DNA of 64,000 nt from Pegoplata infirma. Taxonomy: Eukaryota; Arthropoda; Insecta; Diptera; Anthomyiidae. Shown here in pieces: positions 10,291 to 21,272 of this stretch. Where the stretch lies: assembly GCA_963921195.1 (NCBI GenBank), contig OY992537.1, positions 53,778,313 to 53,842,312 of the forward strand, in the 5' to 3' direction. The position numbers and the translations under genes are program-made. A model generated the notes under the pieces. The model ran no database searches. It worked only from the letters and a program-made list of their open reading frames with translations, and was not told the DNA's origin. Numbering within the stretch: position 1 is the stretch's first letter; each line of letters opens with the position of its first letter.

Positions 10291-10689
10291 GGTACTGTGA
10301 AATAACTCCCAAATGAAATAACTCCCCAAAATAAAATGCAGAAACTCCCAACATTTTTCCATACGAATTGGGACTTATTTCATTATGAAATAAGTTCCAG
10401 TTTATTTCACAATTTTTGTGGTACTGTGAAATAACTCCCAAATGAAATAACTACCCAAAATAAAATGCAATAACTCCCAAAATTTTTCCATACGAATTGG
10501 GACTTATTTCATTATGAAATAAGTCCCAGTGCGTGGGGATTTATTTCACAATTTTTGTTGGAAGTTTTTTTCAAAATGAAACAACTCCCAAATGAAATAA
10601 CTCCCACAGAAATTATTTTGGGAGTTATTTCATTTCTTTTTTAGCATTGGGAGTTATTTCATTAATGTTGGAACTTATTTCACAGTACC
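10291..10689. mobile_element. TIR element with internal 129-bp duplication
   Basis: The ends are GGTACTGTGAAATAACTCCC and the near complement (TTATTTCACAGTACC). The left terminus is tandemly duplicated at 10291 and 10420 (129-bp period). The element is built from many GAAATAACTCCC / GGGACTTATTTC motifs on both strands. No target duplication was recognised and there is no coding frame. Confidence 0.7.
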
Positions 10690-10745
10690 GTTGAAAATAT
10701 TTAAAAATAATTTTTTTATTAACTTTATGAAATTTTTGGGTACTT

Positions 10746-11689
10746 ACACAGGCACACAAAAAATAAAAAGTGCCCAGACCCAGAGGGTAGACCCACTTAT
10801 TTCTAGGTTTTTGGGGTCGCTGAATCCGAATATGCACATAAAAAATCATTCCAATTGCCAGTTTTTCCCCTACCGCCCCCCTATAACCCCCCGGAGGATA
10901 GAATTTTAATTCTCATACAAACATAAAATTAATGTGTACTTTTATGTTTTTATGGCAGCTAAACCCTAAAATGACAACAAAAAAATTATTTGACCCTTCC
11001 CTCAACCCCTAGCACACCCTTACAACCCCCTTAAAGGGGATGAATTTTGAGTGTTCATAAAAAATCAAGATGTATATGGATTCCTATGTTTTTTGGGCCG
11101 CTAAGACCAAATATGACTTCAAAAAATGTATAATACCCCTCCCTCACTCCCTAGAACTCATTACCACGCCGTATAGGGGATTTAATTTTGAAATTTTCAA
11201 TAAAACTTAGGATGTAGACTAAAATAATTATGAAAGTAAATTTCAAAACTAAAACCCCTATATGGTGTAGTAATGGGTGCTAGGGAGTGAGGGAGGGGTA
11301 TTATACATTTTTTGTAGTCATATTCGGTTTTAGCGGTCCAAAAAACATAGAAATCCATATACATCTTGATTTTTTATGAACACTCAAAATTCATCCCCGT
11401 TCAGGGGGTTGTAAGGGCGTGCTAGGGGTTGAGGGAAGGGTCACATAATTTTTTTGTTGTCATTTTAGGGGTTAGCTGCCAAAAAAACATAAAAGTACAC
11501 AATGATTTTAAGTTTTTATAAAAATTAAAAGTCGTTCCTCCGGGGGGTTATAGGGGAGCGGTAGGGGAAAAACTGGCAATTGAAATGATTTTTTATGGGC
11601 ATATTCGAATTCAGCTACCCCAAAAACCTAGAAATAACTGGGTCTACCCTCTGGGTCTGGACACTTTTTTTTTTTTTGTGTGCCTGTGT
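10746..11689. mobile_element. 944-bp foldback element (two ~465-bp inverted arms)
   Basis: The sequence starting ACACAGGCACACAAAAAA at 10746 returns in inverted form ending at 11689. The arms match nearly base for base around a centre near 11215 (for example CCCAGACCCAGAGGGTAGAC at the left against its complement near 11650). The interior has C-runs such as CCCCTCCCTCACTCCCTAG, unusual in this AT-rich window. It is non-coding. A transcript would form a hairpin hundreds of base pairs long. Confidence 0.93.
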
Positions 11690-11847
11690 TATTTAACAAT
11701 ATTCTGCCCGCTAGATTCATTTTAGTATCTTTCAGTTCAATAATTTCGCCATTCAGTAACTATCTGGATAAAAGGATTGATACACAAAAAAACTTTATTT
11801 AGCGAAGCCGCTAAACTAATTTATGGAGCTTACGGATTAAAAACTCC

Positions 11848-12359
11848 AATTACAATTACAATTGATCTTTTACGAATTACAATTGATCTTTTTCGAATTA
11901 CGATTGATCTTTTACGAATTACAATTGATTTTTTACGAATTACAATTGATCCTTTTCGAATTACAATTGATCTTGTACGAATTACAATTGATCTTTTACG
12001 TATTACAATTGATCTTTTACGAATTACAATTGATCTTTTTCGAATTTCAATTGATCTTTTACGAATTACAATTGATCTTTTACGAATTACAATTGATATT
12101 TTACGAATTACAAATGGAATCTTCGAATTACAATTGATCTTTTACGAATTACAATTGATCTTTTTCGAATTACATTTGATCCTTTTCGAATTACAATTGA
12201 TCTTTTACGAATTACAATTGATCTTTTATGAATTACAATTGATATTTTACGAATTACAATTGGAATATTCGAATTACAAATGGAATATTCGAATTACAAA
12301 TGGAATCTTCAAATTACAAATGGAATCTTCGAATTACAATTGATCTTTTACGAATTACA
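11848..12359. repeat. 21-bp minisatellite (ACGAATTACAATTGATCTTTT)
   Basis: About 24 copies of a 21-bp unit lie in tandem. Point variants (CTTTTTCGA, GATCCTTTT) and a few 15-18-bp shortened units (GGAATCTTCGAATTACAAAT) occur towards the right. Since 21 is a multiple of 3, open frames run across the array (TIDLLRI repeats), but this is a by-product of the period and not evidence of a gene. Confidence 0.93.
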
Positions 12360-12369
12360 TCTGTAAATG

Positions 12370-12665
12370 GTGTAGTAAATTCACGAAAATTTCTTGGAAG
12401 TTTTATTGCGCCAAAAAAGTTGTAAACTTACAATTTTATTGGTAAGAAACTTGTAAAATTACAAAAAAGCTCGTAATTTTTACAAGGAATTCTCATAAAA
12501 TAGGAGATATTAAAAAATCTAGTAAAGTCACGAAAACTCCTTGTAAGTTTTATCGCGTAAAAAACTGCAAATTTACAATTTTATTGATAAAAAGCTTGTA
12601 AAATTACAAAATTATTTGTAAAAAGCTAAAAAAATTACTAGGAATTCTCGTCAAATATGAAGTAG
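12370..12665. repeat. 147-bp tandem duplication
   Basis: AGTAAATTCACGAAAATTTC at 12374 recurs as AGTAAAGTCACGAAAACTCC at 12521. The following ~145 bases align, including TTTACAATTTTATTG and AGCTTGTAAAATTAC. The right edge runs into TTGAGTGTA, the terminal motif of the CACTCAAA-type TIR elements, at about 12710-12718. Confidence 0.65.
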
Positions 12666-13191
12666 CAAAAAATAAAAATAACAAGCTTTTCTTTTTACAA
12701 GTTTTTTTTTGAGTGTACGCAAAAAGCAAAACAAATCAAAGTGCAAACATATATAGCGAGGAGAGAGGTGTTACCCAAAAAACGGTTACAACCCCTTTCC
12801 CTCCTAAAAATATGCCTGCAATTTTACCACACCACTTTGTGGTACACTACCCAAAATATTGGTCCTAGATACACCTTCAGGCATACCGATCAACTCGAAA
12901 TCAATTTTTGAGTAGACTGAAACGTGCGCACGTTACAGGTCGCAACTTTTAACCGATTTGTCTGAAATTTAAAATTTAAGCTTCTTTTGACCCAAGTACG
13001 AAAAATTCGGTCCATTTCTTTACCAAGCGCCCATACAAACGTCCTTTTTAAATATATGGAGGTTAAATGGTCCTGACAATTTTAATGGTATCCTATCGAA
13101 ATTTGGTGGGTAAAATTATTTCGTTTTCAGAAACCATCATTTCAAATTTTAAAAAAATCGGACCCGTTCAACTCGTGATCTCCATACAAAC

Positions 13192-13683
13192 TAGAGATGG
13201 ACGCGTGAGTGAATTTTGACTCACGTACGCTCACGCTCACGAAATAAAAATATTGCTCACGCACGATCACGCACGAAATTATTTTTTCTGCTCACGTTTC
13301 TCACGCTCACGAAATAATCACGCTCACGGAGACTTACGAAATTAAAATTAACAAATTTTCTTTTTACTTTTTTCGATTTCTTGCATAAAAAGTATTGATT
13401 TTCCTTAAAACAATAATAAAAATTCATTTAAATCACAATTTAGTATAAATTTCCCTCTAAAATCAATATAATGACGATTTCTTTTACTTGTTTTCTGTTT
13501 CAAACAGCACAAAACAATCACGCAAACTCACGAAACAAAAATTACTCACGCACGCTCACGCACGAAACTATTTTTTCCAATCACGCGCACTCACGATCAC
13601 GTGAGTAAAAATAAATTTCACTCACGTGATTCACGCGTGAATCACGTGAATCACGAAAAATTCGTGTCACGCGCACATCTCTA
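13192..13683. mobile_element. hAT-type MITE, TAGAGATGG family, copy 1
   Basis: It starts TAGAGATGGACGCGTGAG and ends CATCTCTA at 13683. Perfect 8-bp duplications ATACAAAC flank it (13184-13191, 13684-13691). The subterminal regions are crowded with TCACG/CGTGA motifs (ACTCACGCTCACG...), probably repeated transposase-binding sites. The middle is AT-rich and non-coding. Confidence 0.93.
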
Positions 13684-13691
13684 ATACAAAC

Positions 13692-14151
13692 TAGAGATGG
13701 GCGCCGGTCACGTGATTTGCGTGATTCACGTGAATCACGCGTGAGTGTGAGTGATTTTCATTTCAATCACGTGATTGTGAGTGAGTGTGAGTTGAAAAAA
13801 AATCTGAGTGAGTGATTAGTGAGTGAGTCATTTATTTTTTGCGTGAGTTTGCGTGATTAGATCTTTTGATTTGCCCAATTTTTTTTTAATTTTTTGTAAA
13901 AATTTTTTTTTGGATTTTTTTTTTCTTTTTTTTTGCGTGAGTAGATTTTTTTTGCGTGAGTAGATTTTGCGTGACTCACGCGTGAGCGTAATTGAATCTG
14001 GCGTGAGTCACGCGTGAGCGTGAGTAAGTTTTTTATTGCTCACGTGAATGTGAGTGAGCGTGTGTGAAAAAAATTGCGTGAGTGATTAGTGAGTGATTCG
14101 ATTATTTTTTGCGTGAGTGTGAGTCAAAATCCACTCACGCGCCCATCTCTA
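13692..14151. mobile_element. hAT-type MITE, TAGAGATGG family, copy 2
   Basis: It starts TAGAGATGGGCGCCGGTCAC at 13692 and ends GCGCCCATCTCTA at 14151. It uses the same ATACAAAC (13684-13691) as its left duplication and TTACAAAC (one mismatch) on the right. Its subterminal GTGAGTGA/GCGTGAG motifs run mostly opposite to copy 1. The two elements stand back to back, separated only by one 8-bp target. Confidence 0.92.
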
Positions 14152-14507
14152 TTACAAACCATCTTCCAGATATTCTCAAAATTCATAAAATTTGGAAATT
14201 ATTTGTTTAAATTTTGTTTTTAAGGTGTTAAACGTGGACTTTAGTAACCTAATAAAATTTGATATACAAATTTTAATATAAACATTTTGCCCGATATTCA
14301 GTTAAATCGGTTTAATGGCAACAAAAACAAGCATATTCCACTCAAATTTCTTTTGTATGTATTTTTTACACTAATAAAAGATATTAAAATTGATAGATTC
14401 AATCGAATCGATGTTTGGACTTGAACCCTCTTTTTCGGAAAACACTGGTGTATTAAGTATATGGTTGGTCTGGGCCGAATATATATTTTTTACCTGTTTT
14501 TTACAAG

Positions 14508-14735
14508 GATGGGTACCAATTCGATAAAAGTATTGGTATTGGTATTGGTTTTTAAAATTATATTAGTATTGGTATAGGTATTGGTTTTCATTTTTTGTTG
14601 AATTGGTATAGGTTTCGGTATTGGTTTTGAATTATTTAGGTATTGGGTATTGGTATTGGTTTAAGCCTCGAATTGGTATCGGTTTTTAATAAGTATTGGT
14701 ATTTATATTATATCGGTTTTGGTATTTGTATGCAA
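14508..14735. repeat. ATTGGT/TATTGG degenerate microsatellite, block 1
   Basis: Dozens of GGTATTGGTTTT-type units follow a GATGGGTACCAATTCG start. A second block at 19045-19250 has the same units and ends in TTGGTACCCATC, the inverted start. The pair could be the two ends of one element, but no target duplication supports this. Confidence 0.7.
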
Positions 14736-14884
14736 AAGGTTTTGTCGTTAATATTAATTTATTTAACGTACGTCGTCCTTCTGTCCGCCCCACAGTGCAC
14801 ACTGGGGCGTGATGGTAGGTTTTCTGGCCAAAAGTCTCTACAGGTCGTAAATGTTAACCGATCTTTTTGAAATTCAGAAATTAA

Positions 14885-15450
14885 GCCTATATTAAGGTAA
14901 TTAATAAGTGCCTTGAAAGTTTTTGAAATCGGACCTACAAGGAAACTATTTCAGGGTGGACACTTTATTTTTAATCAAATTCACAGATGTTATAGATGAA
15001 TCAAATGAAGAGACACTTGTCTTTTGTTTATGTATTTGAATTAGAGATGGTCTGTGGTCCCGTTATTTGCGTGACTCAAAAAACCACGTGATTAAGGCGT
15101 GAGCGATTTTTATTTAAATCACGTGATTATTGAGCGATTTTCATTTAAATTAAGTGACTATATTAGGGTAGGTTAACCTAACGTAACCTAGGGTAATATA
15201 TACGTGCCTTGAAACTTTTTAGATTCAGACCTACAAGGAAATTTTTTCAAGGGTGGACACTTCATTTTAATTAAAATTTACAGATGTTATAGATTAAACA
15301 AATGAAGAGACACTTGTCTCTTGTTTATGTATTTGAATTGGAGATGGTCGCTGATCCCGTGATTTGCGTGACTCAAAAAAGTGATTTTCATTTAAATCAC
15401 GTGATGTTGAGTTGAAAAATTCTAAGTGAGTGTCTAGAGAGTGGGTCGAA
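14885..15450. repeat. Direct duplication of ~290 bp with partial hAT-type ends
   Basis: The segment at about 14890-15130 (CGGACCTACAAGGAAACTAT, GGGTGGACACTTTATTTTTA, AAATGAAGAGACACTTGTCT) recurs at about 15185-15410 with 85-90% identity by eye. Both copies run into a decayed TAGAGATGG / GCGTGACTCA / CACGTGAT stretch, so a MITE fragment was duplicated together with its flank. Confidence 0.7.
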
Positions 15451-15466
15451 TTTTTGCATGAAGGAT

Positions 15467-15960
15467 TTTTTTTTTTGAAAAACCCCTTTAAAAAAAATAA
15501 ATAAAAAAACAAATTGTGGAAACCTCATTTTTAAAATCATCGTTATCAAAAGTTCTACGCCTTTTCAAAAAACTGTCTGGGCCAGAATTATCCTTTCTAT
15601 CCCAACTTTCCAAAAAATTTGCCCGCTTGTGTCCGTTTTCAAAAATGGAATTAAAATAAATTTTATAAAAAAATAAAATTTATAAAAAAATTCGATTTTT
15701 TTTTTTTGAAAACTCCCTTTTAAAAACTCATCGTTATAGAAAGTTACACGCCCTTTCAAAAAACTGTTTGGACCAGGATTATCCTTTTTATCCATACTTT
15801 ACAAAAAACTTCCCCGCTTGTGCCAGTCAACACAAATTGAAATGCCAAAAATTAAAAAAAAAAATAAAAAATTTTTTGTGAAAACCCTCTTTTTTAAACT
15901 CGTCGTAATCAAAAGTACCACACTACTTCAAATCGGTTTTTTGTGTATTCGGGTTTCATT
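15467..15960. repeat. Three degenerate tandem units of about 180-230 bp
   Basis: Units begin near 15470, 15700 and 15875 with T-run, TTGTGAAAACC, TTTAAACTCATCGTTATC, AAAGTTCTACGCC, CTTTTCAAAAAACTGTCTGG and TTATCC. No coding capacity. The third copy is partial. Confidence 0.6.
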
Positions 15961-17102
15961 TTATCCAGTATTAATATAGAAATAAATATGTTTGTACTTT
16001 TGGAAAAACTTAAAAATTGTTAATTCATAAAATTAATTTATTCAATTATAAAATGCTCATTTTAACAACTTTTGATTTGTTCATCTCCCTTTCTATTAAT
16101 ATTTTAAACGCAGACGAAAAAACGGGAAAAAGGGGCAGGTCAGTCTTAATGCTAGTAAACCAACGAAGACTTTGGCGTCCTAAGTTTTGAATTATGTCGC
16201 GGAACATTTTGGAAAAACTATTCAAAATTGAACAATTTTAAAAAATTTAAATAAAAAAAATTAAAAAATCACAAAAAAACAGAATCAAGAACTGTCCATA
16301 CCCATTTACAAGTTGTACATCCTTTTGTCTTAATAATGTATAAATTTGTTAGCTTTTTTGATAACGGTATATGGAGATTTAAACATAAATATTTTATTTT
16401 TGATTGATCATTCCAGGAGAATGGCTGTACCTATTTTTACAAAAATTACAGACAATGTGGCATCAAGTCATACTTAATACAATAGAGCATTCACTTTTTC
16501 TAATTTTCTAATTTTTTTTATCAATTGTAAATAGTTTTTTTTAGGCATTTGTGCCTTTTCATTGGCATTAGTACAAATAATGCCAAAAAATTTCATTGGC
16601 AATAAATGCTAATGCTTTTTTTGGCAGTGGCATTAGTTCCAACTAATGCCAATGAAAATTCAATGCCAATTAAAAATTCCCATGTATGGGTTAAATTGAC
16701 CATTGTACAATCGTCAATATTACCCACACACGATCAATATAAAAGAAGAAGGAGAAGAAGTGCAAAAATCATAATAAATCTATTTGACAGCATTCATCGC
16801 GCGGAGGAAAAATTAAAAAATCCCTAACATTTTTTTATATATTTATATTTTGGAGGGTATAAAAAATAAAAATGCGTAACAAATTACCTAATTTTTATTG
16901 GTCAGTTTTTACTCCATTTATGTCCACTGTACCAATGCAAGAAGAACTTATTTTTCGCTTCTTTTTTAAATAATAATGATAAAATTAAAGTTAAAGCCAA
17001 CTAAATCAAAAGTGGTTTACAAAAATATATATTTTAAGGCGTTTTAATTTTATCTCTTTTGAGAAAAATTCAAAAAAGGAAATTTTATAAAACTAAAGGC
17101 CT
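15961..17102. other. Gene-free AT-rich DNA
   Basis: No supported gene. At 16540-16680 the words ATTGGCATTAGT, AATGCCAA and ACTAATGCCAAT repeat on both strands, suggesting a decayed hairpin element. The short open frame over 16606-16827 reads through this and is not credible. Confidence 0.4.
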
Positions 17103-17220
17103 ATTCACACCTGAGGTGAAATCTCGTTCGAACGAGATTTCGATCATATGGTCTGTATCATTTTATACACAACCATATGATCGAAATCTCGTTCGAACGA
17201 GATTCACCTCAGGTGTGAAT
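17103..17220. mobile_element. 118-bp hairpin MITE with a palindrome inside each arm
   Basis: Arms of about 50 bp (17103-17152, 17172-17220) are inverted copies with one single-base indel, around a 19-base loop. Each arm contains the perfect palindrome ATCTCGTTCGAACGAGAT and the outer ATTCACACCTGAGGTGAAT. The flanks GGCCT / GGGTAT recall the TACCCTATTCACAC MITE family near 56 kb. Confidence 0.85.
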
Positions 17221-17235
17221 TGGGTATAAGATTCA

Positions 17236-18370
17236 ATTTTATTTTTCCTTTTTTGAAAAAAGGTACTTTTTTAGTGAAATTAGCACCGGCAGATCTTAAA
17301 AATCTTGTCAAAAAAAAATGTTTAATATTCCGTTATTCCAGAAAAGCCATATAAATTGCGGTGGTAAGGGTAGATATTTATACCCTACACCACACTGTGG
17401 TACAGGGTATAATGAGTTTGTGCTGATGTTTGTAACTACCCGAAATATTGGTCCTAGACCCACTTTTAAGTATACCGATCGACTTAGAATCACTTTTTGA
17501 GTCGATTTAGCGATGTCCGTCCGTCCGTCCGTCCGTCTGTCTGTCCATGTAAACGGTGTAAACACGATACAGGTCGCAATTCTCGATCAATTGACTTGAA
17601 ATTTAAAACTTAAGCCTCTTTTGGCCCAAGGACGAAGCCTATTGAAATTGAAAAAAATCGGTCCATATTTAGACCTAGCCCCCATACAAAGGTCCTCTTT
17701 AGTTTTGGCTCAAATGACTCTTATAGTCGCATTTTAATAGGTATCTTTTTAAAATTTGGCAGGAATTAATGTTGTATACACACAAATCACCATTCCGAAT
17801 TTTAAAGAAATCGAACCAGTTCTTCTAGTAGCCCCCATACAAACCACCTTCCCGATTTTCACATAAATCTCTCAATTTTCATGAAAATAGAAAATATTTA
17901 ATTAAAATTCTGTTTGTGTATGTTAAACGCGTACTTTAATAACCTTATCAAATCTTATTATCATCGGACCATTTTGGACTTAGGTCCCATGTGGAAATTT
18001 CGCCCGATATTCAGTTGAAGCGATTTATTGTCAACAAAAAGAAGCCTATTCCACTCAAATTTGATTAGTGATTGCTTTTTACACTTATTAAAGATTTGAC
18101 AAAATATAGATCTAATCAGTCCATGTTTGAACTTGGGACCCATGGTCCGGGAAACTCTGGTGTAGGGTATTATATGGTCGGTCTTGACCGACTATAATTT
18201 TCTTACTTGTTTTTAATTGCAGAAAGATGACACTTAACATTTGTAACAAAATATACCTGAAATTCATCCTTTCATACATATTTTTTTAAGTGATTGAAAT
18301 GGGTTATCGTGCAGGGGCCCCTTTTTCGATTTTAGATCTTTTTGTAATTACACGGAAAAATTTTTTTTCT
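17236..18370. repeat. Composite dispersed repeat (host copy)
   Basis: The flanking parts (CAGATCTTAAAAATCTTGTC, GTTCCGTTATTC, ATATAAATTGCGGTGGT before; AATTGCAGAAAGATGACACT, AACAAAATATACCTGAAATT after) also occur at 53000-53490. There they are joined without the middle 835 bp, so the middle is a separate insertion. Confidence 0.75.
17376..18213. mobile_element. ~835-bp dispersed fly repeat with (GTCC)n core
   Basis: The borders come from the empty site at 53335-53350. The insert begins TTATACCCTACACCACACTG and ends ATTTTCTTACTTGTTTTT. It contains GATGTCCGTCCGTCCGTCC near 17512 and GCCCCCATACAAA blocks. Sequences of this type are abundant in fly genomes, but I cannot assign a superfamily. Only the T-rich end hints at a retroposed element in reverse orientation. 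Confidence 0.7.
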
Positions 18371-18500
18371 TATATGGAGTTCACAAGTTGTTTAACAAAA
18401 CACCAATAACTGAATAAAAACGTAATGGATACAGAACAAATAATTTTTTAAACACGTAGCCCTTAAACTCTCAAAAATAGCAAGTGTGAACCGCACATTA
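18370..18500. mobile_element. Small TIR repeat (GGAGTTCACA...GTGTGAAC), copy 1
   Basis: TATGGAGTTCACAAGTTGTT to AGCAAGTGTGAACCGCA matches the element at 56394-56672, sharing AACAAAACACCA, ATAAAAACGTAATGGATACA and TTTTTTAAACA. Non-coding. Confidence 0.65.
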
Positions 18501-19044
18501 TGCATTCTTAAATTCTTTTACAATATGACTGTGCCTCTAATAAAACAAACAATTTTTTTTTTCTGGATTCTGGTGTTGTGACATATAATTTTGTAACGAC
18601 TGCTTGGTTAAAATTTTGGGATTTCCAAAAAAGGACATTAGTATTTTTTTTACAACGCAAAGAACAGTGCAGTGACATTCAATATATGTGCATCACATAT
18701 TAATAATGTTTGCAAAAGAAAAAAATTCATTACAGAAAAGGTCTAAATTTTTTAAGATATACTTTTATTAGGGGTCATAAAAATCACGTTATGTGACAAA
18801 AATATTTGTTTTATGTTTTTATGGCTTTTAAAATTCAAGTAGCTAAATCCGTTTTGTTATATGACTTTGCATGCAAACGATTACTGATCGATGTAACATC
18901 TTTTGTAAACATCTGTAGCAATTCGTTAGTCAGGTAAAATCTAGTAATGTGATGGAAAGAAAATGTTTGACGTCACAATTAAAACAAACGAAAATAAGAA
19001 TACAAAAAAACCGAAACAAAACCGATACGAAAGTAGAAAAAAAT
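18501..19044. other. Gene-free stretch
   Basis: AT-rich, with no ORF, TIR or tandem structure that I can support. Confidence 0.4.
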
Positions 19045-19250
19045 GAATTGGTATTGGTTTTTTATTGGTATTGGTTTTGAAGAATAAAAGTATTGGTTTT
19101 TAATTGGTATTGGTAGTGGGGAATCAGTATTGGTTTTTTATCGGTATTGGTATCGCACAAATAAAGGTATTGGTTTTTAATTGGTATTGGTTTTCAATTT
19201 GAATTGGTATTAACGGGTATTGGTATCGAAATGGTATTGGTACCCATCAT
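19045..19250. repeat. ATTGGT/TATTGG degenerate microsatellite, block 2
   Basis: It has the same unit as block 1 (GAATTGGTATTGGTTTTTTA...) and ends GGTATTGGTACCCATC. Confidence 0.75.
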
Positions 19251-19404
19251 TGGTTTTTTATTATTTTTGGATTTTTTTTTACATGTTGGAGGGTATAAAA
19301 GATTCGGCATAGCCGAATTTAACACTTTCATATGTTTTTTTTTTTTATTGACCTGTTTTGATTCCGACTCTAAGAGAAATGTAAAAAAATTGCTCCATCT
19401 TAAT

Positions 19405-19545
19405 GTACACTCAATATAATAACTCTGTCAAATACTTTCTAAAATTACTGCAATCTCAATTCGACAGGCATTTAACAAAGTTTTCTGACAAAAGACAGAA
19501 CTGAGAAAAATACTTCGTATTTGTTTGTGGCCAAAAAAAAATAAA
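19405..19545. repeat. Partial CACTCAA-type MITE
   Basis: TACACTCAATATAATAACTC followed by TGTCAAATACTTTC, CTGCAATCTCAATTCGACAG and AATACTTCGTATTTGTTTGT aligns with the left end of the element at 26771. No matching right end was recognised. Confidence 0.6.
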
Positions 19546-20459
19546 TTTTAAAAAATACTACTAATATGCTAATTAAAAACACAGTTTAAGTTTACAAAAA
19601 TTTAAATATTTGTTTTTATTTTTAAATCTATAATTAATTTATATTCTTTTCAAATCAGAACACTTAAAGCATCAGTTGTTAACGTAAATAATTAAAAAAA
19701 AAACAGATTATAAATATTTAGTAAGTTATGTATGTATTTATGGGTCTATTTAATGGAAAACTTGCATTTCAAAAAGGTAACATAGATTCTAGTTATTTCA
19801 TATTAATTAGATAAACATTAGTTTGAATTCAAATTTTGATATGTTTATAGAGATTAAAGATTTTTTTTTTAATAATTCCTTTTGAAAACCAATAAAAATT
19901 TACGAGGGAGCAGGTTAATTACACTACGATAATCCTTGGAATTCGTATTTTTTTTTATTAAATAACATCCTACTTTTAAACATCGTGTTTTGTATATTTT
20001 TAAGAGATTTTCTTAGTTTTGTTACATAGTTTTTTTTTTAGAAATTTAACATTTTAAGTCTCACTCTTAAATGCATACGTAAGGTAAATATTTTTATTTT
20101 ATATTAATATCTTGTTTACACTCAAAAAAATAAAAAAAATTAACTTTACTCCGAAATAGTTTATAAAAAATTACTCCGAAATAGTTCATAAATTTGCCCA
20201 CAACTTAGTTTCAGCAAAAGTTTGGAAAATTGCCTAACTCTGAGAAAAAAAATTTTAATTATATTTTTTTAAAAATGAAAAAATAAAAAAAAATATCTTG
20301 CAATAGTTATTTTTTTCATGCTGATATGAACATGCCATATGAACGTTAAAAAATTTCTGAAATCGGTCAAGCGGTTTTCGAGATATCGCCATTTTAAATT
20401 TGACAAACAATTTTTAAAAATGGCGGAATTTTCCTAAGTTTAAGAAATTAAAAAAAACT
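19546..20459. other. Gene-free AT-rich stretch
   Basis: Homopolymer-rich DNA. A direct repeat TTACTCCGAAATAGTT occurs at about 20145 and 20171, next to TTTACACTCAAAAAAATAA at 20110, a possible TIR start. No gene seen. Confidence 0.4.
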
Positions 20460-20690
20460 TAAAATTTTTTCCCACTGATTATTTTATCGAGCTTGGAACA
20501 AACTTTCATTTAAATTTAATTTGAGCCAAATCAGAGCATTTTCACCCATGACGCCCTTCGATCAAAGTTTAGAGCTGTTGGTGAAAATTTTCTAAAAAAC
20601 CCAATCTTTGATCGAAGGGTGTTAAAATGATCGGATTTGGCTCAAATTAATTTTAAATGAAAGTTTGTCCTAAGCTCTATGAAATTGGTC
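20460..20690. mobile_element. Palindromic element (arms ~105 bp)
   Basis: GAGCTTGGAACAAACTTTCA, TTTAATTTGAGCCAAATC and CCCTTCGATCAAAG on the left return inverted as CTTTGATCGAAGGGTG, GATTTGGCTCAAATTAATTT and TGAAAGTTTGTCCTAAGCTC around a centre near 20585. No coding frame. Confidence 0.8.
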
Positions 20691-21272
20691 TAGGGAAAGA
20701 AATTTTGAGATTTTTTTAAAAATCAAAAACTTTGATCGCCATGCGCCACGGGTTAAATTAATCCGATTCGCCTCAATTTTGTAACACACAACTTTAAGGT
20801 CAAGTAGAATAAAAATTTGCACGGACACTTTGAAAAATCAAAAGTTAAAGAAAAAATTAAAAAAAAAAATACTGCCGACACGAGAAAAAGTCCAACAGCA
20901 TTTTTGTAGCCCTTGACTCGTAGAATACTACCGAAAAGCACTCCGAGTAATAATTTTTGAGTTATCCAGTTTATAAGATTCTCAAGACCTGAGCCCCTTA
21001 ATTTCCGTATCTCAAAAACTAAGCAAGGTAGAGCAAAACAGACAAAAGTTTTGGATCAAACTAAAACGAATGAAAAAATTGTTAGAAAAAAATCTGAAAA
21101 TTTTCCAAGAAGAAGTTTTAGAAGGGTACTAAAAATTGGAAAATTTAGAAAATCTACCAAAATGTTCAACGAGTCCAATTTGGCATGGAATACCCCAACG
21201 TGTAAATGACCCCAAAATAACAAACACTGTAAATAAAATTTACTTACAATTTTTTTCCGTGCATGATTGATT
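20691..21272. other. Gene-free stretch left of LINE copy B
   Basis: AT-rich. The two open frames on the minus strand have no recognisable domain. Confidence 0.4.

Larger units (their letters stand above)
12810..14506. repeat. Dispersed fly repeat, split by two hAT-type insertions
   Basis: Outside the two inserts the sequence aligns with the repeat at 17376-18213. Shared blocks are CACTTTGTGGTACACTACCC, ATTGGTCCTAGA, ACAGGTCGCAA, GCCCATACAAACGTCC and the closing ATATGGTTGGTCTGGGCCGA. It lacks the GTCC microsatellite of the other copy. No ORF is conserved, and the class is unknown to me. Confidence 0.75.

Noticed and set aside
11777..12343. 188-codon ORF of TIDLLRI repeats
   Set aside because: Entirely produced by a 21-bp minisatellite; other frames are open too and there is no domain or promoter.
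14508..19250. One 4.7-kb element bounded by GATGGGTACCAAT and its inverse
   Set aside because: No matching target duplication, and the interior consists of unrelated repeats; more likely two separate copies.
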